The position numbers and the translations under genes are program-made. DNA of 64,000 nucleotides from contig CAUJNA010003298.1 in NCBI GenBank assembly GCA_963377175.1, forward strand, positions 281,501 through 345,500, given 5' to 3'. Of this stretch, positions 52,946 to 63,365 are shown one piece after another (the stretch's first letter is position 1; each line of letters begins with the position of its first letter). The notes beneath the pieces are model-generated. The model was not told the DNA's origin, ran no database searches, and worked only from the letters and a program-made list of their open reading frames with translations. This DNA comes from Effrenium voratum (taxonomy: Eukaryota; Sar; Dinophyceae; Suessiales; Symbiodiniaceae).

Positions 52946-53099
52946 GCTAACTAGCCCGTTTCAGTTCCCTAAAAGACACCCCAAATGGATGTGAGCCGCA
53001 GTCAGTATTAATTCTGTTCCCAGCTGACATGACAATTCGGTGAGTTCAACGCCATTCCCCTGAATTACTGACCGTGGCTTCGGTGTTTTTTGTTTTCAG

Positions 53100-53160
53100 G
53101 AATGGCACTGGATGTCAACTATCATGCCATCCCTAAAATGATGGCTGACCTATCGGTTTC
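53100..53160 (+). CDS. Possible exon MALDVNYHAIPKMMADLSVS
   Basis: GGTGTTTTTTGTTTTCAG is one of the best acceptors in the window. Two bases, then MALDVNYHAIPKMMADLSVS and onward; the frame stays open to a TGA at about 53270. Codon bias is moderate only at the start, so the end is arbitrary. Confidence 0.35.
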
Positions 53161-54025
53161 CGCAGAGGGGGTTGCAGTAGAGCCTAAAACCTACCTTCCA
53201 AGAGGTTCTGCTACCCAAGCCTGTCATCTCCCTTCAGGCTTTCTTGTATCGCGGGGCTCACAATCCAAATGAGAAAGCACATTGACTAGCCAATAAGTAC
53301 CAGAGATCAACAAACATGGTGTTCGATTAGGCTCTTTTTGATTCGGGCTCCCTTATGTTGGGACCCACGGCGCCTCAGCTTGTTGCCTTAGGTCTGTCTT
53401 CGCACTTACCACCTTCGCCTTGAACTTCGTGCCGGAGGCGGCGGGAAACCGTGGCTTCGGCCTAGTAGCCTAGGCCCGTGTGTCTCCTTCATGGCTGAGC
53501 TTCCGAACATGGAAGGTCTCGAGGCGTTTAACAGCTTGGGATAGGGAGCCACTTGCAGAAGTTCGGTTTTTGATTGGGCGGGGTACCTGGAAGGTGTACG
53601 AGTTAGCGTCCCACCGAGCATGGCTTGGTGCACAAGCCACTTTTCCGAAAGCAAAGTTGTCGTCCAAAAGAAGATTGTGAGCTGCCATGTTTCTTCATGG
53701 AAGGGCAGGTGGTTTCTTGCTGCTGGCGCTTTCTTAGCACACAGTTGGCAAGTTCCCCTAAAGGAAACGGTAAGGGGATGTATGATTTAATTTTCCAGAC
53801 TCCCCTTTCTTTGTCTCCCTCTTGGTCTGATCATTTTTAGTACCTAGACTTAGACACAAATCCCAATGCGAATGATGTCTGCCACAGGAGCCATCAAAGG
53901 TTCTGCCGATTTCACGGCTCAAACACTCCCCTGAGACTGTGAGGCAGCGGAACAAAAATCAAGTGGTTTTTGGTGAATGCAGCACAGCCGCCCCTGGGTT
54001 TTCTCATTGATTTTGATGGACGGAC

Positions 54026-54213
54026 ATGGCCATAGTCCCATCTGCTTCGCTCCCTCGGGCCAACCCCGAGAGCCCCAAGAACCCCGGCCCGACGTTTAAC
54101 AGCGAGCCCGTGCCCAAAAGCAATCCGTGCGAGTGGAATTCGGTCCATACTGTGGATGGTGGCGAAATCCATGTCGCACCAGCGTTCAGACACCCAAGAT
54201 TCGACTCCCCAAG
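54026..54213 (+). CDS. Exon joined in phase to a terminal exon (gene F)
   Basis: Frame MAIVPSASLPRANPESPKNP through NPCEWNSVHTVDGGEIHVAP to RHPRFDSP plus two bases, ending at GTAAAT (54214). Pro/Ser-rich first half. The left border is uncertain, and the ATG at 54026 may be only an internal Met. The 77-bp intron that follows ends CTCTGGTCTCTTAG and the next exon begins with one base, restoring frame. A minus-strand frame over the same DNA also shows bias, so strand rests on the intron. Confidence 0.45.
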
Positions 54214-54290
54214 GTAAATACCAACAATAGCTTGCCATAGTCCCGAAGTGGTGAAATACCAACAAAAAAGGGTTTCCTCTGGTCTCTTAG

Positions 54291-54432
54291 GTGGTGCGAA
54301 CGGATGTCGTCCATCAGTACGTACTCCTTTTCGAAGGTGGGGCCCTTCATCGCCATGGCCGGGCCCCCGATTGCTGCATCGAAGAGTGCCAATAGGAGGT
54401 TGTCCCTCCCCTTGGCGGTTAGGGAATGCTGA
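54291..54432 (+). CDS. C-terminal exon of gene F
   Basis: After TTTCCTCTGGTCTCTTAG, one base then WCERMSSISTYSFSKVGPFI and AMAGPPIAASKSANRRLSLP to REC, TGA at 54430-54432. About three quarters of third bases are G/C. The opposite strand carries an equally biased frame (RDNLLLALFDAAIGGPAMAM, then KGPTFEKEYVLMDDIRSHHL) but has no donor or acceptor to match. I favour + because of the intron. Confidence 0.45.
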
Positions 54433-54793
54433 CTCGGCCGGGTATGTGTGGCTCACTTTTGTTTCTGACTCGACCAGAGCCCCCCAACCGCTGCTTTTGT
54501 TGAAGCAGGTCTCGGGATGTTGAACATGGGACGAGGCCGTTGTTCGGGGGCGGGGCTGATAGGTTCCTCTCTTTGAGATTCCTGAATTCAGCCTCGTGAA
54601 ATCAGTGCAGCACAGGGTTCAATCAACCATCTCGTCTAACATGCCCACTGCGTTGCGTTGAGGGCATATTTGTGACCATGTGTCCTTTGCTCATGGAGAT
54701 CTGTCGAAAGAGGAAAGCCGGCTGCTTGATTGAGCGTCTGGCGTGGACTACTTTGAGTAGAAGATAGTAGAAGTCAAAGAGAGCTGATGTTTA

Positions 54794-54857
54794 ATGTTGA
54801 CCCCATCTTAATCAACCCCTATTCGTAAACTGGGCTTCATTAATATGGGGTCAACAT
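54794..54857 (+). repeat. Short inverted-repeat element, family B copy 2
   Basis: ATGTTGACCCCATCTTAATC ... CATTAATATGGGGTCAACAT: a compact 64-bp near-palindrome whose ends match 48506-48632. Confidence 0.85.
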
Positions 54858-55717
54858 GACTTTGTCCTTTTGCTACGGGGTTGTGTTAATGCGTCGCCAG
54901 CGCAATGTGGGAAACTTGAGCTTTTCCCGCGATGCGGTCACTCACATTTTTCCAGCTGGCCAATACAAGCAGCTTGCCTTTTCCCCACAACATATACAAT
55001 TATCTTTGACAGGTACTTAGCAGGGTCACTTTGGCAGATATCCCATTTGCCATGTTAGAGGGAGGGGCGAAAAGCACCAAGCATTCACACTGGGTTTGCG
55101 GCAAGCCTTTTGACATGGAGCGGACACTATCTCAATATCTGCTTCGGATTTCAGGCAAGTCCAAATGGCTCCACCCCTTATGTGGGGGTGCCTCAAGCTT
55201 AGGCAACCATCGGTGACAAAGGATATAGGTGTCTTTTCGGTTTCACTTCAAGCAACAACATTGGGAATTCTTCTTAAAAGCAGGGACGCATGTCCATATT
55301 TCCAATCAAGTTCTAAACTTCAAGCTGCCCTTGTTTGGTGATAGATTCCCAGAAGTGGGCAATTGGCGAGCACTGCGGACAAGTGCCTGTCAGGCCTTGG
55401 AATGTTTCCGCAACCCTTGGAAAATTGGCTGGTATTGGTGCCGTTCCCAGCCATTCAAACAATCTTCTATTCTGGGGGCCCATTTCTTGAGTCCATGCAT
55501 TGGAAGCCGCGCACGCAAACATGGTTCTGATAATTTTGCCACGAGGATGTCCTTACAATTACGGACATCCTGGTATCATAGAAATGGTTTTTGTCCACTG
55601 CAATGCTGGTTCCACTACAAGGTAGGCATCACGAAAAGGGGGAGAGCTCTAACTTTCCCTCAAGAAAAGGGGCACGAATCCTTAAATCTTCCCATACCCT
55701 GTAGAGGAATCCTTCAG
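54858..55717. other. No exon supported
   Basis: An 825-bp open frame (55229-56053) covers part of this region. Its first 160 codons show no bias and it is likely chance up to the exon at 55718. Confidence 0.3.
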
Positions 55718-55840
55718 TTTGACCGTGTCCCGGCTCTCGAGGTCTTGCCGTGCCCAGTGATTCTGTTGGACAGTCGTCTTGAGCGGCCCATCCTGGCTCC
55801 ATGGCACGAGCAAACGATGGGAGGACTCGCCAAGTTGCCG
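55718..55840 (+). CDS. Exon FDRVPALEVLPCPVILLDSR
   Basis: AGGAATCCTTCAG acceptor and GTAGGT donor enclose 41 whole codons: FDRVPALEVLPCPVILLDSR then LERPILAPWHEQTMGGLAKL and P. Good composition and bias. A second acceptor (CTCTCGAG, exon from 55742) is also in phase 0. No family recognised. Confidence 0.5.
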
Positions 55841-56459
55841 GTAGGTCGACCTGTTGTGGCCCCCAGAACGAATCGGCATGTTGATAACGTCACCTCGGTG
55901 CATTTTTTGCGTGCAATACGTGGAGCATTCTTAACGTTGCATATTGCCTACGTCAAGGGCTTCCCTATTCAAAGAATGATGGGCAGGGAATTAGTTTGGA
56001 AGGTTGGGAAGGTTCTGCGCTGGAAAAAGCGACAAATCATGGCATTTTCATGAACAAATCCGTTGAACAGAGCGCCCAAAAAACCATTTGCCATTTTAAT
56101 TTTTCTGTATCAGGTTGTTCTATGTGGTTTCAGGGGTGTTGTTGTTTTATTGTAAGGGATACATCAAACATGATCATCATAGAAGTGTTGAAGGATTTTG
56201 GGCTGCTCACTTACCCTTGTTTGTGGCTCCGACTTGTTGGATCCAGCTGTTCCTCGTGACGGTTGAGCGGTGGAGTACTCGACGCAAGCCAAATGATGTT
56301 GGCATTTTTGAGTCTGGACCCATTTCAGCGGCAAACAGCCAGTTTGCACTTTTCAGCCACTCAATAAGTGAGTATTTCTATTGACAGCATGCCCAGATCC
56401 ATGCGTCTTGTTATATGTGTTCTTTAGCTTTGACTTTTCCCCGCACTCCCGAATGCCAG

Positions 56460-56551
56460 GACTCCAGAAACAATCTTGTTTTGTTCGTTGGGGAGCCGTT
56501 GGTGGACATTGAAACTCATAGCACAGGGCGACACAAGTTGTTTGTCCGGAG
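56460..56551 (+). CDS. Exon DSRNNLVLFVGEPLVDIETH
   Basis: CTCCCGAATGCCAG acceptor; phase 0 DSRNNLVLFVGEPLVDIETH then STGRHKLFVR plus two bases, ending at GTACCC. Moderate bias; protein-like. No family recognised. Confidence 0.4.
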
Positions 56552-57121
56552 GTACCCGAAAACAGACCACTGTGCTATCCGATTCTCCGGCCGCCAAACC
56601 GCGGGGGCATTCCAACAGCATCGCACAGGGAGGCTCCGCCGCAGACAAATTGCACCGCGCGCCAGCGGGGGCTTAGATTTCGCCGTTTTACGGCTTAAAC
56701 CGTCGTCAAAAGAACCTCCTGGGTTTCCCTGGAACCAGGTTCCCCCGATTTGAGGTGTATTCTCTAGGGGTGGGTCCAGGAATCTGGCAATGGAGTTTTT
56801 TGTGTTCGGATGGTACAGGCGCGGGGGGGGGGGGTGAACAAGGGGTTAGAAGGGGACTTGTATAAGGGGTAATGGGTCAACATGAGGCGCCATGAAGGGC
56901 ATGCTACAATGGATGGTGGAGGTAATTCTTCATTCCCAAGGTTGCGAGCTGAGCCTTCCCAAATGGGGTAGAACCTTGGTTTCTGTTTCTTCGGTCTTAG
57001 CCCCCGAATTCAACAGTGCCCTCTGGGAGAAGACCACCCCTCACCTCCGGCCCCATTGTGGATCACTCCTCACCGGCCCCCCACCAACGTCCCTTGAACC
57101 TCGCCTCCGAGCGCGTCTCAG

Positions 57122-57208
57122 GTGCTGGTGACGGCTGTGGTGGGGCAACTGGCGCTGAAGTTCTCCTTCAGCAACGTCATCGAGGCGCGCGACTCAGAGA
57201 CTCGAAAG
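57122..57208 (+). CDS. Exon VLVTAVVGQLALKFSFSNVI
   Basis: CCGAGCGCGTCTCAG acceptor; phase 0 VLVTAVVGQLALKFSFSNVI then EARDSETRK. Third positions nearly all G/C. The right border is unclear (the frame runs on to TGA at 57266). The next exon (57743) also starts in phase 0 with VKLIESDKK, a natural continuation. Confidence 0.55.
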
Positions 57209-57600
57209 CTTTCGCCGAGCGCCGGCGGGGTTCGAGCGCGACCGGAGGGGCCGAAACTTGGAAAATGAGATGAGCATCCTGTGGACCTTGTCGTAAGGAA
57301 CTTGGTTTTAGGATCGCTTTCCGTGATACCAAGTCAAACCCCCTGTCTCCTCTCTCTCCACAACCATGTTTGGAGCCCTCATTTCCAGACTTTGGGCCGG
57401 TTGTTTTGTGACAGGAGCTTGCGAGCCGAGCTTTCAATCGCATGTTCACCAGGGGTTCAATGGGGAGCTTTTTTGGAGCACATACCAACTTTTGGGCCCA
57501 CAAAGCAAAAGTTAAAATGGAAGTCAAAAGACAAACGATTTGGGGTTGGACAAATGAAGAGGTTTCTTTTATTGAACAACTGGGTTAAATGATATTATTA

Positions 57601-57621
57601 CATATATATATATATATACAC

Positions 57622-57655
<34 letters not shown>

Positions 57656-57657
57656 TA
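57601..57657 (+). repeat. (TA)n microsatellite
   Basis: Alternating AT with ACAC and ACAT interruptions, inside the proposed intron 57209-57742. Confidence 0.95.
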
Positions 57658-57742
57658 TTATCCCATCCTGAGGTATTTCGGTTTACAAGTTTGGCTCGCA
57701 TCTGAATCAACTTGGCTCGCACGGTCTCATCCCATTTGCCAG

Positions 57743-57826
57743 GTGAAGCTCATCGAGAGCGACAAGAAGCTCAGGATGCACCCGGTGATGATCCTGCTGC
57801 TGGGAACCCGAGACGAGAGGCGCTAG
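57743..57826 (+). CDS. C-terminal exon VKLIESDKKLRMHPVMILLL
   Basis: CATCCCATTTGCCAG acceptor; phase 0 VKLIESDKKLRMHPVMILLL then GTRDERR and TAG (57824-57826). Very strong third-position bias. Reads as a charged loop followed by a strand or short hydrophobic helix and a charged tail. Probably ends the gene begun by the 55718-57208 exons. Confidence 0.6.
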   Translation: MKLIESDKKLRMHPVMILLLGTRDERR

Positions 57827-58712
57827 CGGGTCACCCAAATTGGGCTTCGGTGTCCGTTGCTTTGGTTTCACCGCGGGTTCCCTTTGGTCAGTTAGCTATA
57901 GTCAGCTGGGCATTCAATTGAGATAACTATTTTTTTTTAGCAAGTTAGTTGTTTGGCAACCAGTTTGCGAGTTAGCTACTCCCCTTGGTTTCCGTTAGGC
58001 TTCCCTTTCGAGACAACTGCATATAGCTTTTGTCTGGTGGTTACGTAGAGTTGGGGCGAGGGCTCCTGAAATCCGTTCCGCTTTTCGGGCGTACAGCTGA
58101 AAACTCGCTTGGGCCTTAGCGTGCAGGTTTGCCCCACAGGGTTCCAAGATGACTATCAAACAAGATGGGCTTGAACATTACCTTTGGTGTCAACTGATGT
58201 TTTAGCATAGGATCCTGTCCCTGCTTTCAGGGTTCAATGGTTCGGTTGCTCGGAGCCACGTCAACCTTTCCCGAAATCTGGCAAAGCAGGAGTGCGGTTT
58301 CTCCGAGCTTTTCAAAGATGCCCAAAACAAATCCAGGTGGAACACTTTGGGGGTTCCTTCGGTTTTCCTTTTACCGGGGTCCAGTCACATCCCTGAAGAA
58401 CGACCCCTCGTGTGTCAAAATCGGGGTCCATAGCCCCCGAAATGGTGAGATTGTCCTGCAGGTGTCTCTTTAAAGCAACCGCAAAACAAGTGCCTGGACC
58501 CTCAAGCTGCCCAGAAGCACTGGAACTCCCCCCATCAAATTTTGGCTTACCTCTTAAAAACACAACTTTTCAACTTTTTGGGGGTAACATGGGCTATATG
58601 TCTGTAAAAGACTAACTTCCCCAGGGCTTGGAGTTGTAAGGGGTAAGTTGGGGGCAATGTTCCAATATCTCCAGTTGAGGGTGACACAAATACACACATG
58701 CACATCTCTCAG
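57827..58712. other. Gap, no exon supported
   Basis: A family D-like CTTTTGG/TTCCTTTTACCGGGG piece lies near 58345-58385. Frames 58237-58615 show no bias. Confidence 0.35.
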
Positions 58713-58770
58713 GTCCGTGGGCATCTTTGGGTACCTCTGGGGGCCCACGGGCATGCTGCCCGAGCCTTAG
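58713..58770 (+). CDS. C-terminal exon SVGIFGYLWGPTGMLPEP
   Basis: GCACATCTCTCAG acceptor; one base then SVGIFGYLWGPTGMLPEP and TAG (58768-58770). Seventeen of eighteen third bases are G or C. Aromatic and glycine-rich. It is too short for ORF finders but one of the cleanest islands in the window. If 57826 is a true stop, this belongs to another gene whose 5' exons I did not find. Confidence 0.5.
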
Positions 58771-58924
58771 AAATTCAGCCCTTGTCTCGTCCGGCGAAGT
58801 GGCGAGTGGTGCTCGGTTTGCTTGGGCTGGGCTGGTTTGATTTCTTTTGGCTCATGTTTGTTTTGTGGATGTTTTTGTCAGGTTTTCTTGTTTTTGGCGT
58901 GTTATGATTCTTTTGGGACTAATA

Positions 58925-59025
58925 TGGGTGTCTCTCAAAATTGGGAACCCCACCCGGGTGGTTGGTGTCCTTTTGGTTTCCCTTTAAAACCATCCGAACG
59001 GGTTCCCTATTTTGAGACCCATTTG
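58925..59025 (+). repeat. Family D hairpin copy
   Basis: GGTGTCTCTCAAAATTGGGA ... GGGTTCCCTATTTTGAGACC: long inverted ends, with CTTTTGGTTTCCCTTTAAAA and CCATCCGAACGGG inside. The clearest family D copy. Confidence 0.75.
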
Positions 59026-59398
59026 TTGACGCAGGGACTCCCCTGTTTGCTTGCTCCTTCTCCCATACGTCGGAGGTTTGGGCTTGACACGATAGGGTTC
59101 CGTCGAGCCGAGTTGAGCTGCGTTGGATCAGGAGCGGATAGCCTGAACCGAAAGCGCGCTCTGTTTGGTTGGGTTGGTTGGTTGTTTGCTTGGTTGCTAG
59201 GGGACTTTGGGTAGCTCTGAGTTTCTGTTCTTTTCTTCCTTGACGGGGGGGGGGAGGGTTTTGGAAGATGCCTTGGGGTTTTCCAAGCTTGCTTTGGAAG
59301 GGTTGGACTTCTCAAAACAAGGGTTTCACCAAAAGAGGCTTTGGTTTACTATTTTAGCTGGGGTTAGTTTGCTTCGTTGGTTATTGCTTTTGTTGCGG

Positions 59399-59421
59399 CG
59401 GGGGGAGGGGGGGGGGGGGGT
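59399..59421 (+). repeat. G-rich run
   Basis: GGGGGGAGG followed by twelve or more G. Confidence 0.9.
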
Positions 59422-59452
59422 CTTGTTTGGGGCCAAATGGCGCACTTTTAAG

Positions 59453-59542
59453 CACGCGCGCGCTCAACAAGCTGCGGCGAGGCTGAGCGTGCCTCTGATG
59501 GCGCTCCTTAAGATCGCCCTCTTCTCCGAGTTAGTGTCCTGA
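59453..59542 (+). CDS. Exon ending LLKIALFSELVS
   Basis: GCGCACTTTTAAG acceptor; phase 0 HARAQQAAARLSVPLMALLK then IALFSELVS and TGA (59540-59542). Good third-position bias from SVPLMALL on; amphipathic-hydrophobic helix. GTGTCC just before the TGA could be a donor (59534), making this an internal exon. Confidence 0.4.
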   Translation, partial: HARAQQAAARLSVPLMALLKIALFSELVS

Positions 59543-60550
59543 ACTGAGATTCCGCAACAAAACTCTCCAGTTGTGCCAAGCGAATCGACCTTCGGATGCA
59601 AATTGGGGGGGAGTTCCACTTTTGCTTCATGTTGAATCTAAAAGATATTTCCAGGTTGAAGCATCTGTATCAGCAGTCGTTTGTTTTTCTCGTTCATTAT
59701 TTTCAAGACTAGCCTTTTTGTCTTACGCGCCATTGTTGAAATGTGAGCATTTCAAGGCTCCGGACCAGACTCAAGCATATCCGCCTGGTTGGTGGTGGCA
59801 AAGGCTGAAGTATGTTGGGAGCTGGCCCCCAAATGTCGCACAAGATATGCTTTCTGTAGCGAGTGGGTGAGGTTCCAAAAGGTCCAACAGTTGGATTTAG
59901 TTAGAATGGTCATCAACCCAATTCATGTTTTTTTTTGTTAAAGTTTAACCATGCTAAAGGTATCTAAGCAGTAGTATACTCATATATGGAATCCCAACCA
60001 TGTGCTTCGATGCTCCCTTTTTGTTTCCTGTGGCCAGCCATTCCGAAAAGGTCGCCATCAAACAGTAGTCAACCCCGTATTTTGGCTCGACTAACTCGGA
60101 AGTCTAGGGAATCCTGTTCCTCAAGAGATTTGATTGTGCGCTTTGGAGGGCGACCTGCGCTCTCCTCGGATACCAAGGGATCTAGTGACAAAGTAGTCGC
60201 GGGAATATATACCATATTTTGTATAATATGTGTATATATATATATATGATCCAGTCCAGTGGATTTCGCGTTGGGGAGGTTCCCCATAATTCTGCAAAAG
60301 GCGTCTTCTCCTTTTCGGTTTGCCCTTTGAAAGTTCCAGAAAACGCGCTCCCCTAAACAATCCCTTTCTAGTTCCGTCAAAGGATACCTTTGGGTGCTCG
60401 TAGCTCGATCCGCGTTGCTCCTTTAGGGATTGGGGTGCGGGGAGGCTCGCGAACCCGCATCCTCGAACCTCGAAGTGTCGTACTCTTAAGGTTCTAAGAG
60501 CCGTACTCTTAGGCAGTTTCAAGCGTGTGAAGGGTACATTCCCTTGCCAG
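59543..60550. other. Gap, no exon supported
   Basis: Includes a short TA run near 60230-60246 and a TTTTCGGTTTGCCCTTTGAA family D piece at about 60312. Frames on both strands are unbiased. Confidence 0.35.
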
Positions 60551-60660
60551 TTGGGTTTGTGCTACTGGGGGAACCTCCGATGGATCCTATAAGCTTGCGG
60601 AACTTCACCCCATTGACACCGAAGTTGGCACGAACTTTACCTCTTAGGAGATCGCCTTGA
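60551..60660 (+). CDS. Possible C-terminal exon [20 protein letters not shown]
   Basis: ACATTCCCTTGCCAG acceptor; two bases then [20 protein letters not shown] and [18 protein letters not shown] at 60658-60660. Protein-like, Pro/Leu/Arg-rich. Third-position bias is moderate. Only 130 bases separate it from the next exon island, so one of the two may be false. Confidence 0.3.
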
Positions 60661-60791
60661 CCAGGAAACAGCCTATGGCGCCGTATACTTCCCGCAGTAT
60701 GGTTCCCGAATCATAGAAGGAGCCTCAACTCCAGCCAGTGCCTGGCGCTTCTCTGTTTTTTTTGTTTTTGTTTCTTCTCTTTTTGCGGAAG

Positions 60792-60879
60792 ATGAGGCCC
60801 TCCAGCTACCGGGACACCATCCTGGTGATTTTGGAGGGGGATCGCAACGCGCCCCAGAAGCATGGCCTCAAGGCACAGG
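60792..60879 (+). CDS. Exon [20 protein letters not shown]
   Basis: A T-rich tract and GCGGAAG acceptor precede ATG AGG; 29 codons [20 protein letters not shown] then PQKHGLKAQ plus one base, and the donor is the first GTGTGT of a 570-bp GT-rich array. Strong third-position bias. The ATG could be an initiator with the AG as trans-splice site, or internal. Confidence 0.55.
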
Positions 60880-60910
60880 GTGTGTGTGTGTGTGGTGTGT
60901 GTGTGTGTGT

Positions 60911-60952
<42 letters not shown>

Positions 60953-61416
60953 TGTGTGTCTGTGTGTCTGTGTGTCTGTGTGTCTGTGTGTCTGTGTGTC
61001 TGTGTGTCTGTGTGTCTGTGTGTCTGTGTGTCTGTGTCTGTGTGTCTGTGTGTCTGTGTGTCTGTGTGTCTGTGTGTCTGTGTCTGTGTGTCTGTGTGTC
61101 TGTGTGTCTGTGTGTCTGTGTGTCTGTGTGTCTGTGTGTCTGTGTGTCTGTGTGTCTGTGTGTGTCTGTGTGTCTGTGTGTCTGTGTGTCTGTGTGTCTG
61201 TGTGTCTGTGTGTCTGTGTGTCTGTGTGTGTGTCTGTGTGTCTGTGTGTCTGTGTGTCTGTGTGTCTGTGTGTCTGTGTGTCTGTGTGTCTGTGTGTCTG
61301 TGTGTCTGTGTGTCTGTGTGTCTGTGTGTCTGTGTGTCTGTTTGTCTGTTTGTCTGTGTGTCTGTGTGTCTGTGTGTGTGTGTGTCTGTGTGTGTGTGGG
61401 GTGTGTGTGTGTGCTT

Positions 61417-61447
<31 letters not shown>
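60880..61447 (+). repeat. 8-bp GTGTGTCT array
   Basis: GT units, then about 50 copies of GTGTGTCT with occasional shorter or longer units, then GT/GC units. Lies entirely within the intron after the 60792-60879 exon. The Cys/Val and His/Thr frames over it are artefacts. Confidence 0.97.
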
Positions 61448-61448
<1 letters not shown>

Positions 61449-61457
61449 TTTTTGAGG

Positions 61458-61710
61458 ATGCCCATGTGGGCTTAAAGGGACGCAGGAAAACCATCACACA
61501 TTTGGGTTGCCAATTTCGGCGCATAGCCATTTAAGTCGCTTCGGTCAAAATATCAGTCTACCAGAATGGAATGAATCACGTAGATCCTGTCTACTTTGTG
61601 GCGAGCGATTCCACCGATTGGGGGGGGGAACGAGCGAAGGCCATGAATGTCACCTACTTGCCAAACCTCTTATTTCGGGTTTGGAACGTATTGTGGTATT
61701 TGCAGATTAG
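61458..61710 (+). CDS. Possible exon with paired cysteines
   Basis: TTTTTTTGAG acceptor directly after the GT array. In phase with 60792-60879 the frame runs 84 codons: CPCGLKG near the start and [20 protein letters not shown] with ECH soon after, to a TAG at 61708-61710. C-x-C and C-x2-C with a following H-x-x-C-H-like set could bind zinc. Third-position bias is weak, so this may be chance. A shorter alternative frame ([17 protein letters not shown]) stops at 61534. Confidence 0.25.
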
Positions 61711-61942
61711 ACTGAGGTTGTGAGGTACGCAAACACCAAACTGAGTCATGATGACAGGCAGCCTGGCGTTGTTGGGGTACGAATGGCAGAGCATCAAGGC
61801 ATCTGAGGCGATACCATGCAAGCTCCATGCGTTATCTGGGAAGATGAGGGATGATGAGGGTACTTGGCGATCTTGGTGGTTTTCATAGTCAAATGTTTCA
61901 CCGCCAGACTCAAATCCGAACTAAGCATAGGCATAGGTGAAG

Positions 61943-62110
61943 GGCAGACAAATCCCCAAAGGCGTCAATGTCATGTCCCGGCATTTGATAGTGATCGGTT
62001 GGGACATTGACCCGGCCAGCATTGAAGCCCGGGGAAAGAAGCTCTGGAAAGGTCTGCGCTCTCGACTAGGCAACCTGAGGCTTGGAACATATCAGCTCAG
62101 GCAGCTCTTT
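61943..62110 (+). CDS. Exon ending at canonical GTAAGA
   Basis: GGTGAAG (or GGGCAG, 61948) acceptor; frame RQIPKGVNVMSRHLIVIGWD then IDPASIEARGKKLWKGLRSR and LGTYQLRQLF, ending at GTAAGA (62111) in phase 0. Natural composition with moderate bias. RHLIVIGWDIDP resembles a beta strand with acidic residues but no family is recognised. Confidence 0.45.
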
Positions 62111-63365
62111 GTAAGACATCGGTTTGAAGGGGGCGGTTTACTACTTACAAGGTTCGTGAAATGGGGGATTCAAGACTCCCAATTTCTTGGTTTTCCTTGT
62201 CAGTTCTCTGACAAAAGTGCCTTTCAAGACCCGATCGTTAGCTTCCACTAGATGGGCAAAGTGAGGTCCCGTGGACCAAAAGCCGGTAGGCCTCCTCTTC
62301 AAAATGACAGCAGCCAGAACTCAAATTCACGCCCCCAACGCCAGGCCAGCAGGCTGGGAACTCAGACTAGACTGAGATGGCCGAGTTCCGGTCCTGGCCT
62401 TCCCCTTTTCAGCCCTCTTGGGGGTCCTTCATTTTCCAGTTTGACCAAAAGGCAAGAATGAGCTACCACAAAGGTTGGCACAAGGGACATGTGTTGGAGT
62501 GGAATGGGGGGACCCCCCCCCTTAAAAAAAAAGCAAGAGGAAGCAAAAACACGTAGGCGAGTCTTGAAAAGCATTCTTGTTGTGCAGTTGGCGGCTTCAG
62601 GGTGCGAGCCGCGAGCAGTTCTTGTAATGAAGGTGGGACCAAGTCTAACACAAAAGCCTTTTTTTGCTGCATAATGTACGGGCAAATCCCTCTTTGTCTG
62701 GTGGGTTCTAAAGCTAAAGATAATGCACCCCAGAATGAACCCTCGTTTTCACACGACATGGCTGAAATACATTGTCAGCTGCCTAAACCTTTTAGTGATT
62801 TTAGATCCTTTGGGGGAAGCAACACAAGCCCCAGCTCGATGACGCACATTGGCCACTTGAGGATAGCTGCCACGCCTTTTCTACAGAGTCGGTCTGGTTG
62901 TGTATCGAACCGCACTAGGCCTAGTAGCGGACATCATGGAGTCGTCCTTTAAATTTAGCAGATTCTCATGACCAATGGAAAACATTACAAGGGTATCGTA
63001 TCATTTTGTTGTGGCGGCGGATTGTTGTTGGATTTTGATGGCAGGCTGATGGGTATCGACGTTTAGCTGTAACCCATCGGCCAACAGTGACATGGTTTAA
63101 GCCAACCATCTGAGCAACCAGCTCCAATGTGGTGGGCATGGCCAAGGCTTGCAGGGAAAGCTTCTTTCTTGGCAGCACCGCCGTTTGTGCCCGCAAAGGA
63201 GCTATGTATTTGGACACTTTCCTGTGCTAAGTTGTCCATAGTTGAAAGCTTCCCTAAACATTGTTTGCCTAAAGTGGATTACATTGGTTAATGAAGCTCC
63301 CTGTTCTTTATATGAGTGACACTTAAGTCTTCTGGACCCCCTCCGCCGCAAATTTGTTGTGCCAG
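62111..63365. other. Intron or gap
   Basis: A weak frame at 62550-62640 (RRVLKSILVVQLAASGCEPR) has no good borders. No RNA gene seen. Confidence 0.35.

Noticed and set aside
55229..56053. 274-codon + frame as one gene
   Set aside because: Only 55718-55840 has bias and borders; the rest reads as chance.
60738..61534. 245-codon Cys/Val and 220-codon His/Thr/Gln frames
   Set aside because: They are translations of the GTGTGTCT array; only 60792-60879 at the left is kept.
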